Shown here: positions 1 to 6,950 of the stretch, piece by piece
How the letters are laid out: the number at the start of each line of letters is the position of its first letter
Position numbering within the stretch: the first letter of the stretch is position 1
NCBI GenBank assembly: GCA_003647375.1
Contig: QMMS01000204.1
Coordinates: 1-8,320 of the forward strand
Direction: 5' to 3'
Source: Deltaproteobacteria bacterium
Lineage (GTDB): Bacteria; Desulfobacterota; Desulfobacteria; Desulfobacterales; B30-G6
Length of the DNA: 8,320 bases
Position numbers and translations under genes: made by a program
The notes under the pieces: model-generated
Databases searched by the model: none
The model's input: only the letters and a program-made list of their open reading frames with translations
What the model was told of the DNA's origin: nothing

Positions 1-138
1 AAGTGTAAGCGCCAGCGTTTGGTGTTTGTGGGCAAACCCACACCCGAGGACCTGGAGAAGACCAAGGATCAGGAACTGCCGGATGTTGTGGCGCCGGACT
101 TCAAGACGACTGTGGATGATATGGAGTGGCGCGGCTGA
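1..138 (+). CDS. C-terminal end of an unrecognised protein (partial)
   Basis: Frame 1 is open from the first base and ends in TGA at 136-138, giving the last 45 residues of a protein whose body lies outside the window. The visible tail is hydrophilic: a basic stretch (KCKRQR) at the start, an acidic/lysine-rich middle (PEDLEKTKDQE) and the ending DDMEWRG. No membrane segment or known motif is visible, so no function can be assigned; a cytoplasmic tail of a membrane protein is possible but only a guess. It is GC-rich like the next gene and lies 74 bases upstream of it on the same strand, so they could be co-transcribed. Confidence 0.6.
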   Translation, partial: KCKRQRLVFVGKPTPEDLEKTKDQELPDVVAPDFKTTVDDMEWRG

Positions 139-212
139 TCCTGAATTTTACATGAAATTTGATGCAACAAACATTGCCCATACAAGGCGAAACGGTATTT
201 TAAGGGAGCCTC

Positions 213-1160
213 ATGCAAAGGAAGGTCAAATATAAAATACTTGTGGCGGTGGATGGTTCCGACCAGGCGCTTGAAGCGGTTCGTTATGCCGGGGCAGTGA
301 TGCCGGCCGAGCAGGCTGAATTGGTGCTGTTTTATGTGGGCACGGGATTCCCGGAGGTGTTCTGGGACATGGACGAAAATCCTCTATACCGCTCCAAGAA
401 AAAGCGGGTTATGGGGTGGCTGGCCAACCATCAACTGACCATCGGTGAATTCAAGGAAAAGGCTTTTAAGATACTGGAGGATGCCGGTTTTAGCCAGGAT
501 GATGTCAGGGTTCACACGCGGGTCAAGCGGACAGGCGTCTTCAAGGACATCATCCAGGAAACCTATCAGAATTACCGGGCCATTGTTATCGGCAGAACCG
601 GCGTCAGCCGTTTCAAGGATCTGGTGATCGGCAGCATGGCCAGCAAACTTGCCTATAAGGTAAAGCACATTCCCACGATCATTGTGGGTGGCGAGCCTGA
701 CCCGGGCAAGATCCTCATCGCCCTGGATGAATCCATCGAATCCATGCGGGGGGTCAGCAGTGTTGCTGCCCTGGCCGGCTCGGCCAATCCTGAAGTGACG
801 CTATGCCACTGCCTTATTCCAAAATCTTTCTTCCGGTCCTATAACACGTCACAAGATATCGATACGGATGAAGAGGGCTGGAAAAGGTATCGTGAGAACA
901 GATTCAAGCCTTACATGGAGGAGGCCGCCCAGCGCCTGATGGCTGCCGGTGTCAGCGCGGAAAGGATCAACCGGGAGTTTGTCATGGCTAAAGGCGGTGT
1001 CATCCAACAGGTGGTTGACATGGCCAGAGAAGGTAATTTTGGAACCATTGTCGCAGGCCGCAGGGATGATGCCACTTTTTTCGAAGCACACATCCGGGGT
1101 CGCTTCAGCGGCAAACTCATGGAACTCATGAATAACTGTGCTGTATGGGTGGTGAGCTAA
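213..1160 (+). CDS. Tandem-domain universal stress protein (UspA family)
   Basis: This 315-residue cytoplasmic protein has two UspA (alpha/beta Rossmann-like) domains, about residues 6-158 and 164-315. Domain 1 opens with KYKILVAVDGSDQALEA and closes with an intact nucleotide-binding signature G-x2-G-x9-G-S (GRTG, then GSMASKL), followed by the strand HIPTIIVGG. Domain 2 opens with GKILIALDES but its corresponding motif (AGRRDDATF, then RGRFSGKL) lacks the second Gly and is degenerate, so it probably binds ATP poorly or not at all. Two-domain Usp proteins usually work as intramolecular pairs in stress or energy-limitation responses; the exact role here is unknown. The ATG at 213 has AAGGGAG at 202-208. 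The stop codon abuts the start of the MoaD/ThiS-like gene, which implies translational coupling. Family assignment is secure; physiological role is not. Confidence 0.93.
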   Translation: MQRKVKYKILVAVDGSDQALEAVRYAGAVMPAEQAELVLFYVGTGFPEVFWDMDENPLYRSKKKRVMGWLANHQLTIGEFKEKAFKILEDAGFSQDDVRVHTRVKRTGVFKDIIQETYQNYRAIVIGRTGVSRFKDLVIGSMASKLAYKVKHIPTIIVGGEPDPGKILIALDESIESMRGVSSVAALAGSANPEVTLCHCLIPKSFFRSYNTSQDIDTDEEGWKRYRENRFKPYMEEAAQRLMAAGVSAERINREFVMAKGGVIQQVVDMAREGNFGTIVAGRRDDATFFEAHIRGRFSGKLMELMNNCAVWVVS

Positions 1161-1478
1161 ATGATCGAAATTCGTTTATACGGTAAACTGCGCCGGCAAT
1201 CGACCATAGGTGAAATGCAGGAGACCGGCATATTACATCTACCCCCTGACGCGGGTGAAACACTGAGGTCACTGCTGGGGCGCATCGGTGTCACCGCTGA
1301 AGATGCCCACAGCATATTTTTAAATGCCAAACTGTTGGCTGCCCGCAGCAATATGGCCCGCTGGTTAGGATACCAGGGGGCTACCGACAACCCTCTGGAT
1401 TGGAACCTGGACATACCCCTCAATTCCGGGGACCGCGTAGGCGTCTTCGGCAGGGATATGGCCGCGCTTGTCGTTTAG
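1161..1478 (+). CDS. MoaD/ThiS-like beta-grasp (ubiquitin-fold) protein
   Basis: This 105-residue protein starts MIEIRLYGKLRR, the typical first beta-strand of MoaD/ThiS small sulfur-carrier proteins. It continues with a helix (GETLRSLLGRIGV), a strand with FLNAKLL where MoaD-like proteins have VFVNG, and the late PLNSGDRVGVFGRDM element corresponding to the usual L-x-DGD-x-V strand. It is longer than a classical MoaD (about 80 residues) and ends MAALVV, not in the C-terminal Gly-Gly needed for adenylation and thiocarboxylation. A canonical sulfur-carrier role is therefore unlikely unless it is processed. The ATG follows the stop of the Usp gene directly, with a GGTGAG-like ribosome site inside that gene's end, so the two are almost surely co-expressed. 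No molybdenum-cofactor or thiamine gene is nearby. The fold is inferred from strand pattern only. Confidence 0.72.
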   Translation: MIEIRLYGKLRRQSTIGEMQETGILHLPPDAGETLRSLLGRIGVTAEDAHSIFLNAKLLAARSNMARWLGYQGATDNPLDWNLDIPLNSGDRVGVFGRDMAALVV

Positions 1479-1774
1479 AACCTTCCTTTTTCACCGAAGG
1501 CCCGCCCTCGTGCAATTATTTCGTTGACGTGTTCGGGGGCAATCTCTGCAAGGATGAGAGCCCAGGCCCATCCAATAGCGGTATGCCCGGATGGGTAGGA
1601 ACCGCTCTCCTTCAAGCTTTCAACTTTATCCGGCGTGCATATTGGCTCTCCGTTAACCAGGAATGGGCGAGGACGCTCGTACATTTGCTTGGCACTGTAG
1701 GTAGAAAGGCCTGCATCCATCTCAGGCTGTATATTAATTTCCACTTGAACTGCTTTGCCAAGAGAGAAAACCAT
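1475..1774 (-). pseudogene. Remnant of class A acid phosphatase (PAP2 superfamily)
   Basis: The 99-codon reading frame encodes the middle of a periplasmic class A non-specific acid phosphatase. The signature KX6RP-(X)n-PSGH-(X)n-SRX5HX3D is partly present: K29 to R36-P37, the family-typical VNGEPICTP, and GSYPSGHT with PSGH at 61-64, then AIGWAWALILAEIAP and IARGRAFGE. It stops at the point where the third motif (SR...H...D, with the nucleophilic His) should begin; the frame reads GEKGRF and then a stop. The signal peptide and N-terminal half are also missing. It can therefore not be an active phosphatase. Its stop codon overlaps the last bases of the MoaD-like gene, so the deletion junction lies there. 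It is in the same frame as the MttB-family gene upstream, separated by that gene's TAA and 14 open codons. Confidence 0.75.
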
Positions 1775-1816
1775 ATGGTTAAGGGTTAAAGAAGATGATA
1801 CATCTTGGAATTGATG

Positions 1817-3223
1817 TTAATATTTACATTGAGTTGGCAGATATTTTTGCAACTGATTTATTTGTGCTTTGCTTCTATCCGGAAGAGCATAGGCCGCACA
1901 TCTTTTTTGGATTTCTTTAGAAATATTTACATCTACCGGTATTTCCGAAGAATAATTATTTGGGTCTATTCCTTGTTTATCAAAAATATTACTTACTCTC
2001 TGTTCTTTTCTGTAGATGGCTGGGGAGCCGATCGTCAGAAAGCTTTTTGTCTCCAAAGATTCTGCCAGTTTGTCATTGAGCATAGGATCAAAAGAAAGGT
2101 TCAGTCCATGAAGTGTTCGATTGCAGTTGATCATTAATTCTTCATCCAGAATCATTTTATTAAAACTTCCCCCTGCAAATGCAGCCATAATGCCAGGATA
2201 ACACCAGATTTCCTCTACACGGGTCATATAAAAGGGTGCTATTGAGGTGAAACAGGATTCAAATCCGCCTTGATAATCATTTCGGGTGCCGTCAGACAAG
2301 CACCCGCAAAGAACACAGTTCATTTCAAAATGCAGGCAAACTTCATAAAACATGATCTGAATTTGAAGGAATTCGGGACTGCCGTAAGCCGGTTGTAAAG
2401 ATCGCATGTCTGTCATTGTAGAAAAATTACTGAAGGATACACCTATACCAGGCTTGAGCAGCTGAACATAAACTACTCCTGCCAAACAAATGGCAATATC
2501 GTGAACAACCATCCCCAACAGACTTTCGGGGCCAGTCATAAAAGATAAGGTACAAGGGAAAATCGTTATATCTTGTTCTTCTTCAACCAAAACGGTTATA
2601 TTTATCAGGCTTTCTTCATCATATGATAAAGGGGCCATGGGGCAGATTCCCTGTGCCATAACCGGGGAGTTGCCATTGCCTTTGATCTCTTTGATCAACT
2701 GGATCGCTTTTTTGGCACTTGTGTAAACATCGCCATTTTTTGCGCTTGATTTTGTGGCCCGCAAGCTTAAATTCGGGAATTTATCTGAATATTTCAGCAT
2801 CATAGCGATCTGACCGATATACTGGTCTTCGCTGTCGTTGCCTTCAGGGTCCACTACTCCGGGATTTATAGACTCATATAGATAACAAGTTTCGGCCAGC
2901 TGATACATTTTAACGGCATCCTGAACATTGCCACGTCGAATTTTCCCAGTGCTATCATCTATAATCATGGGGGTATTGGAAAATGGGGATGCCGCAACCA
3001 GTCTTTTGTTGTGTGTTGGAATATACTTAACCTTTGGAAGTGAATCCAAGGCCGTTGTTAACAAAGACGGAGAGATAAAGACTTTTTTCCCCTCTACTTT
3101 GGCACCATTTCTTTTAAACAGCTCTACGGCGCTGTCCATTTCAAATTCTACGCCAACGGTTGCCAGTATCTCTGTGGCCTTTTCAAAAATGGTCTCGATG
3201 GTTTCCTTGTTTAGTAGTTCCAT
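1817..3223 (-). CDS. MttB-family (trimethylamine methyltransferase-like) protein, non-pyrrolysine type
   Basis: This 468-residue cytoplasmic protein fits the MttB/MtgB superfamily in length and landmarks: MAQGICPMAPLSYDEES at about 189-205, the glycine-rich FPCTLSFMTGPESLLGMV at about 222-240, LKPGIGVSFSNFSTMTDMRS at 256-275, GSPEFLQI at 281-288, DYQGGFES at 316-323 and LDEELMINCNRTLHG near 359-373. Family members transfer a methyl group from a quaternary or tertiary amine to a corrinoid protein. True MttB carries pyrrolysine at an in-frame UAG; here the frame has no internal stop and ends in TAA, so it belongs with the non-Pyl homologues (glycine betaine, carnitine or proline betaine demethylases are known examples). 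The substrate cannot be read from sequence. The ATG at 3223 has GGAGAG 3 bases upstream. No corrinoid protein, MttA-type methyltransferase or betaine transporter is present. Base composition is more AT-rich than the Usp and cyclase genes, which suggests transfer. Confidence 0.85.
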   Translation of the reverse strand: MELLNKETIETIFEKATEILATVGVEFEMDSAVELFKRNGAKVEGKKVFISPSLLTTALDSLPKVKYIPTHNKRLVAASPFSNTPMIIDDSTGKIRRGNVQDAVKMYQLAETCYLYESINPGVVDPEGNDSEDQYIGQIAMMLKYSDKFPNLSLRATKSSAKNGDVYTSAKKAIQLIKEIKGNGNSPVMAQGICPMAPLSYDEESLINITVLVEEEQDITIFPCTLSFMTGPESLLGMVVHDIAICLAGVVYVQLLKPGIGVSFSNFSTMTDMRSLQPAYGSPEFLQIQIMFYEVCLHFEMNCVLCGCLSDGTRNDYQGGFESCFTSIAPFYMTRVEEIWCYPGIMAAFAGGSFNKMILDEELMINCNRTLHGLNLSFDPMLNDKLAESLETKSFLTIGSPAIYRKEQRVSNIFDKQGIDPNNYSSEIPVDVNISKEIQKRCAAYALPDRSKAQINQLQKYLPTQCKY

Positions 3224-3472
3224 ATTCTCTCCAAGTGATAATACTATGGATAATCACCAGTTATATAAAATTACTGATACCATATCTTGTGGTCTATGGA
3301 AATTATTCGAAGCCGAAGATTTCGATAATAAACCTCGGATCCCCGTGTGGTGATTGATGGAGAAAGGTCGAGTTATCAAACTAAACGAAATTATTGCCGA
3401 TATGCTTTGGACATCGTAGAATAGCTTTGGCATTGGGCCATTGTCAAACATTTTAGCAAAAGGAGGTATGTT
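3224..3472. other. AT-rich intergenic gap with no convincing gene
   Basis: This gap separates the MttB-family gene (-) from the recombinase stub (+). It should hold the promoter of the MttB-family gene; an AT-rich TTTTATATAAC stretch on the minus strand near 3262-3272 is the only -10-like element seen, without a matching -35 box. A 65-codon minus-strand reading frame at 3254-3451 has no recognisable motif or ribosome-binding site and was not accepted. Confidence 0.3.
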
Positions 3473-3571
3473 ATGAAGGTGTCAAAAACGGACAAAATAT
3501 GGCTTGATTATCATCAAATCAATTCTAAAAAAATACGGTTAGAGCTAATTTCATTGCAGATATGTTGTAGG
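3393..3571. repeat. Imperfect direct repeat pair flanking the recombinase stub
   Basis: ATTGCCGATATGCTTTGG at 3393-3410 recurs as ATTGCAGATATGTTGTAGG at 3553-3571: 15 of 18 positions match with one inserted base. The copies are in the same orientation, 160 bases apart, and bracket the start of the tyrosine recombinase remnant; the second copy overlaps its 3' end. They could be recombination-site or element-end traces, but a single pair of this quality can also arise by chance. Confidence 0.3.
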
Positions 3572-3574
3572 TGA
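3473..3574 (+). pseudogene. N-terminal stub of a tyrosine recombinase/integrase
   Basis: A very good ribosome-binding site (AAAGGAGG near 3459-3466) precedes the ATG at 3473, but only 33 codons follow before TGA. The peptide begins MKVSKTDKIWLDYHQINSKK, which resembles the start of the SAM-like, core-binding N-terminal domain of tyrosine-family integrases (pattern W-L-x-Y-H-x-x-x-S-K-K, usually followed by N-T-x-x-x-Y). After SKK the resemblance stops (IRLELISLQICCR), and no catalytic R...HxxR...Y region exists downstream. It is therefore read as the 5' end of a mobile-element integrase whose body was lost by deletion or rearrangement, leaving its translation signal intact. The identification rests on about 20 residues recognised by eye. 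The alternative is a small real gene of 33 residues. Confidence 0.45.
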
Positions 3575-3577
3575 TTA

Positions 3578-3769
3578 TTAATATCTCAAGATTTCAATAA
3601 AACATCCTTCGAACACAGAATCCACGCTGTCACCAAATTTCCCCATAGGCATGGGCGGGGTGTCGTCGGCAATGGCTTCGTTGGGTTTTAGGAAAAACTT
3701 CTTTAAGATTCTTCCTACTTTGTCTTTAACCGCTACAAAAACATTATATGTTTTCGGGATACTCGCCAT
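3578..3769 (-). pseudogene. Out-of-frame continuation or debris downstream of the FN3-like gene
   Basis: After the FN3-like protein loses its expected pattern near AYWVLTRE, a different frame on the same strand is open for 63 codons, from ATG at 3769 to a stop at 3578. It overlaps the end of the first frame by 37 bases. The peptide reads SIPKTYNVFVAVKDKVGRIL as beta-strand-like sequence, then a proline-rich acidic section (ADDTPPMPMG) and FGDSVDSVFEG. A frameshift near 3770-3802 would join the two into one longer surface protein. There is no clear ribosome-binding site for an independent gene. The joined reading is an inference; this may be unrelated DNA. Confidence 0.3.
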
Positions 3770-4554
3770 CTGAGCTCCCGGGTTAAAACCCAGTAAGCTT
3801 TACCCGGCTCCATCTCAATATTTTCACCATACTCAATGTAAGAGCCAGTGATTGGATCATAGGTTCCAAACTTGCAGTAGCGTGCGTTATAATCGATGTT
3901 GAACACAGCTGTGGGCGACGGATTATCCGGCCAGTGTACGATCGATATCATGCCGAAATCTTCCAATTTAATTCCGGCAGGAATTTCAGGAAGGCTCTCG
4001 GGCACAGAGGTACCAACTTTGAATGTTGATTCTTCAGACCACTCAGAAATATCACCATTAGAATCCGCATACCGAACTTTCCATAAATATTTAAGACCTG
4101 GAAGAAGTGTTCCAGCAGGGATGTTGAGGTACTCCTTGCTGTTTGGCCACATTTCTTCAGAAAAGTGTACAACAGTGTCGTTGTTAGCTTTTATCTGCCA
4201 ACTTGTCCCATAGAGAGTATGATCATCCGGATCACTGAAGGGGCTGGCCATCAATGTTATTTCTTGGGTTTTGCTAAGGACATCCTCATTTAGCGGGCTA
4301 ATAAGAACAGGCGTTACCGGTTTGTTGGTGACTATTGAAACGATTTCCCCGTTTACTATATAGGCCGATTCTTCACTGTAGTAACTTATTGTCCAAGGCT
4401 CCCCGGCTAGCCCACTCGATCTCCATGTTGGGGACTTAAGGCCATCGTCCATATAATTCCATGCCCACCCTAAATCAGTCGTTTGTTCAGCTGCACGATG
4501 TATTCCAACCCAGTAACGAGTGCCGCTGGTTATTATAACGAGCGTTTTATTCAT
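3733..4554 (-). CDS. Fibronectin-III-like surface-type protein, probably truncated
   Basis: From the ATG at 4554 the protein has 273 residues. The ATG at 4599 would add 15 residues but lacks a ribosome-binding site, whereas GAAGGG lies just upstream of 4554. Three parts are visible (numbered from the longer form). First, about 20-92 is a tryptophan/tyrosine-rich beta segment (TRYWVGIHR, LGWAWNYMDDG, EPWTISYYSEESAYIVNGE). Second, about 94-196 is an FN3/Ig-like module starting PVTPVLISPLNED and ending with the classic YLWKVRYADSNGDISEWSEESTF. Third, about 208-275 is a C-terminal beta module (FGTYDPITGSYIEYGENIEMEPGKAYWVL) of a kind seen in secreted multi-domain proteins of deltaproteobacteria. 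Such modules usually belong to large exported proteins, but there is no signal peptide or membrane segment here, so the N-terminus is likely lost. The last residues (LRWRVSRKHIMFL) look out of frame. Function is unknown, probably an exported binding or adhesive protein remnant. Confidence 0.6.
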   Translation of the reverse strand: MNKTLVIITSGTRYWVGIHRAAEQTTDLGWAWNYMDDGLKSPTWRSSGLAGEPWTISYYSEESAYIVNGEIVSIVTNKPVTPVLISPLNEDVLSKTQEITLMASPFSDPDDHTLYGTSWQIKANNDTVVHFSEEMWPNSKEYLNIPAGTLLPGLKYLWKVRYADSNGDISEWSEESTFKVGTSVPESLPEIPAGIKLEDFGMISIVHWPDNPSPTAVFNIDYNARYCKFGTYDPITGSYIEYGENIEMEPGKAYWVLTRELRWRVSRKHIMFL

Positions 4555-4829
4555 TCTACCCTTCTTTTCGTGCCACTGTCTGGAACAAGGATGATCCATA
4601 GTACATCAATATATCATGGGCAGCCCTATGGCATCACGATCGATGATATTATACCAGTTTTATTTACATATTTACCCTCCGGCTTTTGCAACGATAGTTT
4701 TGGCATCGATGTCACGCAACTGATGTTGTCTTCCGGATGGTCGGCATCAAAAGCGGAAAAATCAAATTTATCTGATAACGATGCAACAAGCTGGGTGGCG
4801 GGCCTCGTCATGCTTGCCTGAGGGCCTTT

Positions 4830-6941
4830 TCATATGGGTTTTCGGCTTAGATGCTGGATGAGGTGTTCCGTTTCGGGTGGTAGATAAGATAGCCTCACCC
4901 AGTGGGCAAAGCCTTTGGGGCCTTGATTCAGGGACGCTATCCGGGCATACACGCCGACCGGTTTCTCCGAGGCCGGGTTTGGTATGTCCAGGCGGACTTC
5001 CCGGGCAATTTCGATTTCACCTGATAGAATGACACAGGCCCACGTTGGAGAGAACGAGGTCAGGAGGCCTTGCATTGGTTCGGCACCGACCTCCTTGTTT
5101 TCCATCACATGTACATCTACGGGTATGGGTTTCGCGAGTGAGTCTGCTGCAGGCTCCTCATCCGGGAGCTCCAGGGGGGTTGGTTTGGTGACGGCCTTTA
5201 CATCGTAAATGGTTACCCCCTGGTCAACGCCTTTGAGGTTGATCGTGCGGGTACCGCGTGTTTCGATATTCAAACGGATCTTTTCAAAAGTCGATTCGGT
5301 AATCAACACCTGTCCGCCCATGGCAGACCCCTCCACCCGTGAGGTCAGGTTGATGGTGTGTCCCACCACACCGTATTTGGCCCGGTTTTGGCTTCCGATG
5401 TTGCCGACGATGACGTTGCCTGTATTGATACCGATCCCCATGGAGAGCGGTGAAAGTCCAATAGCTTCATTCCGGGTATTAAAATCACGCATAGCCAGCT
5501 GCATGGCGACTGCACAGCTGACCGCCTTTTGAGCATGGTCCGCATGGTGCACGGGTGCGCCGAAAAACGTGAGAATGGCATCGCCCAAAAATTCATTGAT
5601 GGTACCCTGGTGAACGGAAATAATGGATTCCATTTCTCCGAAATAGCGGTTAAGCAGGTTGACGACCTGGTCAGGCTCCAGGTGCTCGGTGAGCGGTGTG
5701 AACCCGCGCAGGTCACTGAGCATGATCGTAACTTCACGGCTTTCGCCGCCGAGTTTAAGGCCATCCGGCGTCTCCAGCAGCTGTTCAACCACTTCTTTGG
5801 TGACATAGCGGCCGAATGTTTCACGGATAAAATCCCTCTGACGCAGACCTTCCATCATGGAGTTGAATGCCCGGGTCAGCTTGCCAACCTCGTCCCGGGA
5901 ATTGACATCGAGCGGGTCCTGGTAGGAACCGTTGTGGGAAATGCGAACGGCAGATCGGGTGAGCATAAGCAAAGGAAAGGTGATTTTTCGCAGCATGAGC
6001 ACCAGCAGGACAATCAGCAGTACAACCAGGGCTGTGCCAAAACCGATCATTTCAATGTGCAGCCTGTTGAGCGGTTTCAATATACTGTCTGCCGGTACCA
6101 TGAATACCAATACCAGGTCGGTTCCTTCAGCCCGGTGGAATCCGCCAAACCACATGGTGTCTTGCCTTTTTTCCATGTATTGCTGTGAGGCCAATTCCAG
6201 CTTGCGAATATCCTTTGATAAATGCTTGTGCAAGGGGTCATCGATGGAATTTATATTGGTGCCAACCATGGCAGGATCGACGTGGATCAAAATAGTGCCA
6301 TCCGACTTTACAAGACTTTTCAACCCGCCGGGCGGCGCCGGATGTTCTGCGGTCAGGGATTTGGAGGCAACTTCAACGTCGATATCAACGCCAAGAACCC
6401 CAACAAATGACTGATCCGCATGTACGACTTTCCGAAAAAATGTGATTGTTGGATGGCCGGACCCGGCGTCTATATAAGGCGATGTCACACCATCCATGGT
6501 TCCTTCCGATAGCTGGAGGGCACCTTGATACCAAGGCCGCAGGCGCGGGTCATAATTCGCAGGTAATGCGGTGGTTGCTCCTCTGATCATCCTTCCGTCC
6601 GGGTAGCCCATATATACGGAAGTCACAGCCGGGCCGAGACGACGGGTCAATGTGACAAACAGCCGGTGTCGTTCTGCATCGGATTTAGCGGTGATGTTTT
6701 CGCTGATGGCCTCCAGCCTCAAGAGGGTCCGGATAGCACTGATGTTACCTGAAAGGGATTCAGATGCGGCCCAGATGTAGTTCCTGGCGGTCTTGTCCAT
6801 TTGTTCAATCAACAGGTTGCGGGCCGTACGATAGTTTCTGGTTTCCAGAAAGGCGAGTACAATGATGACGGGGACGAGAATAAGGAGAAAAAATTTGCTA
6901 CGCAGGCTTTTCATACCTAAATGCCGCAGAATGCAGGTCAT
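4830..6941 (-). CDS. Membrane-bound class III adenylate/guanylate cyclase (dCache-HAMP-CYC) with PilZ-like tail
   Basis: This 703-residue inner-membrane receptor cyclase makes a cyclic nucleotide from NTP in response to an external ligand. Domains in order are: TM1 about 15-33; periplasmic double-Cache domain about 45-290 with the typical YDPRLRPWYQGA (130-141) and VGVLGVDIDV (180-189); TM2 about 298-317; HAMP about 318-370 (P323, D350-E351); the linker FGRYVTKEVVEQLL; catalytic CYC domain about 400-582. Metal-binding aspartates D410 (MLSDLRGFT) and D454 (EFLGDAIL) and the transition-state residues N531 and R535 (INLTSR) are present, so it should be active. The base-selecting Lys position is E450 and the partner position is G524, so ATP or GTP preference is uncertain. 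A linker and a tail (about 620-700) with a PilZ-like strand pattern follow. Start: GGAGGG lies 11 bases before the ATG at 6941, inside a hairpin; ATG at 6914 is the alternative. Confidence 0.92.
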   Translation of the reverse strand: MTCILRHLGMKSLRSKFFLLILVPVIIVLAFLETRNYRTARNLLIEQMDKTARNYIWAASESLSGNISAIRTLLRLEAISENITAKSDAERHRLFVTLTRRLGPAVTSVYMGYPDGRMIRGATTALPANYDPRLRPWYQGALQLSEGTMDGVTSPYIDAGSGHPTITFFRKVVHADQSFVGVLGVDIDVEVASKSLTAEHPAPPGGLKSLVKSDGTILIHVDPAMVGTNINSIDDPLHKHLSKDIRKLELASQQYMEKRQDTMWFGGFHRAEGTDLVLVFMVPADSILKPLNRLHIEMIGFGTALVVLLIVLLVLMLRKITFPLLMLTRSAVRISHNGSYQDPLDVNSRDEVGKLTRAFNSMMEGLRQRDFIRETFGRYVTKEVVEQLLETPDGLKLGGESREVTIMLSDLRGFTPLTEHLEPDQVVNLLNRYFGEMESIISVHQGTINEFLGDAILTFFGAPVHHADHAQKAVSCAVAMQLAMRDFNTRNEAIGLSPLSMGIGINTGNVIVGNIGSQNRAKYGVVGHTINLTSRVEGSAMGGQVLITESTFEKIRLNIETRGTRTINLKGVDQGVTIYDVKAVTKPTPLELPDEEPAADSLAKPIPVDVHVMENKEVGAEPMQGLLTSFSPTWACVILSGEIEIAREVRLDIPNPASEKPVGVYARIASLNQGPKGFAHWVRLSYLPPETEHLIQHLSRKPI

Positions 6942-6950
6942 ATGTTAGGT

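Noticed and set aside
1481..1500. CCTTC...GAAGG hairpin after the MoaD-like gene as a terminator
   Set aside because: Five-base arms, no T-run after it, and it falls inside the phosphatase remnant.
1400..1789. 129-codon plus-strand frame across the MoaD-like end and the phosphatase remnant
   Set aside because: It reads out of frame through the MoaD-like gene and antisense to the phosphatase motifs; a shadow.
1817..1819. Stop codon between the MttB-family gene and the in-frame remnant as a possible pyrrolysine or read-through site
   Set aside because: It is TAA, not TAG, lies at the natural end of the family, and joins to an unrelated inactive fragment.
3307..3335. TTATTCGAA...TTCGATAATA dyad upstream of the MttB-family gene as an operator
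   Set aside because: It needs a bulge to pair and sits in AT-rich DNA where such dyads arise by chance.
4626..4811. 61-codon minus-strand frame after the cyclase stop, and an overlapping 112-codon plus-strand frame (4483-4821)
   Set aside because: No ribosome-binding site of note, no recognisable family and low-complexity overlap with other frames. It could be debris of a lost gene, but this cannot be supported.
4801..4830. GGCCTC...GAGGGCC inverted repeat followed by TTTT as a plus-strand terminator
   Set aside because: The stem is short and bulged with a long loop, and no plus-strand gene precedes it.
5529..6188. 219-codon plus-strand reading frame
   Set aside because: It lies opposite the catalytic, HAMP and Cache regions of the cyclase, which is clearly the coding strand; the peptide has no recognisable motif.
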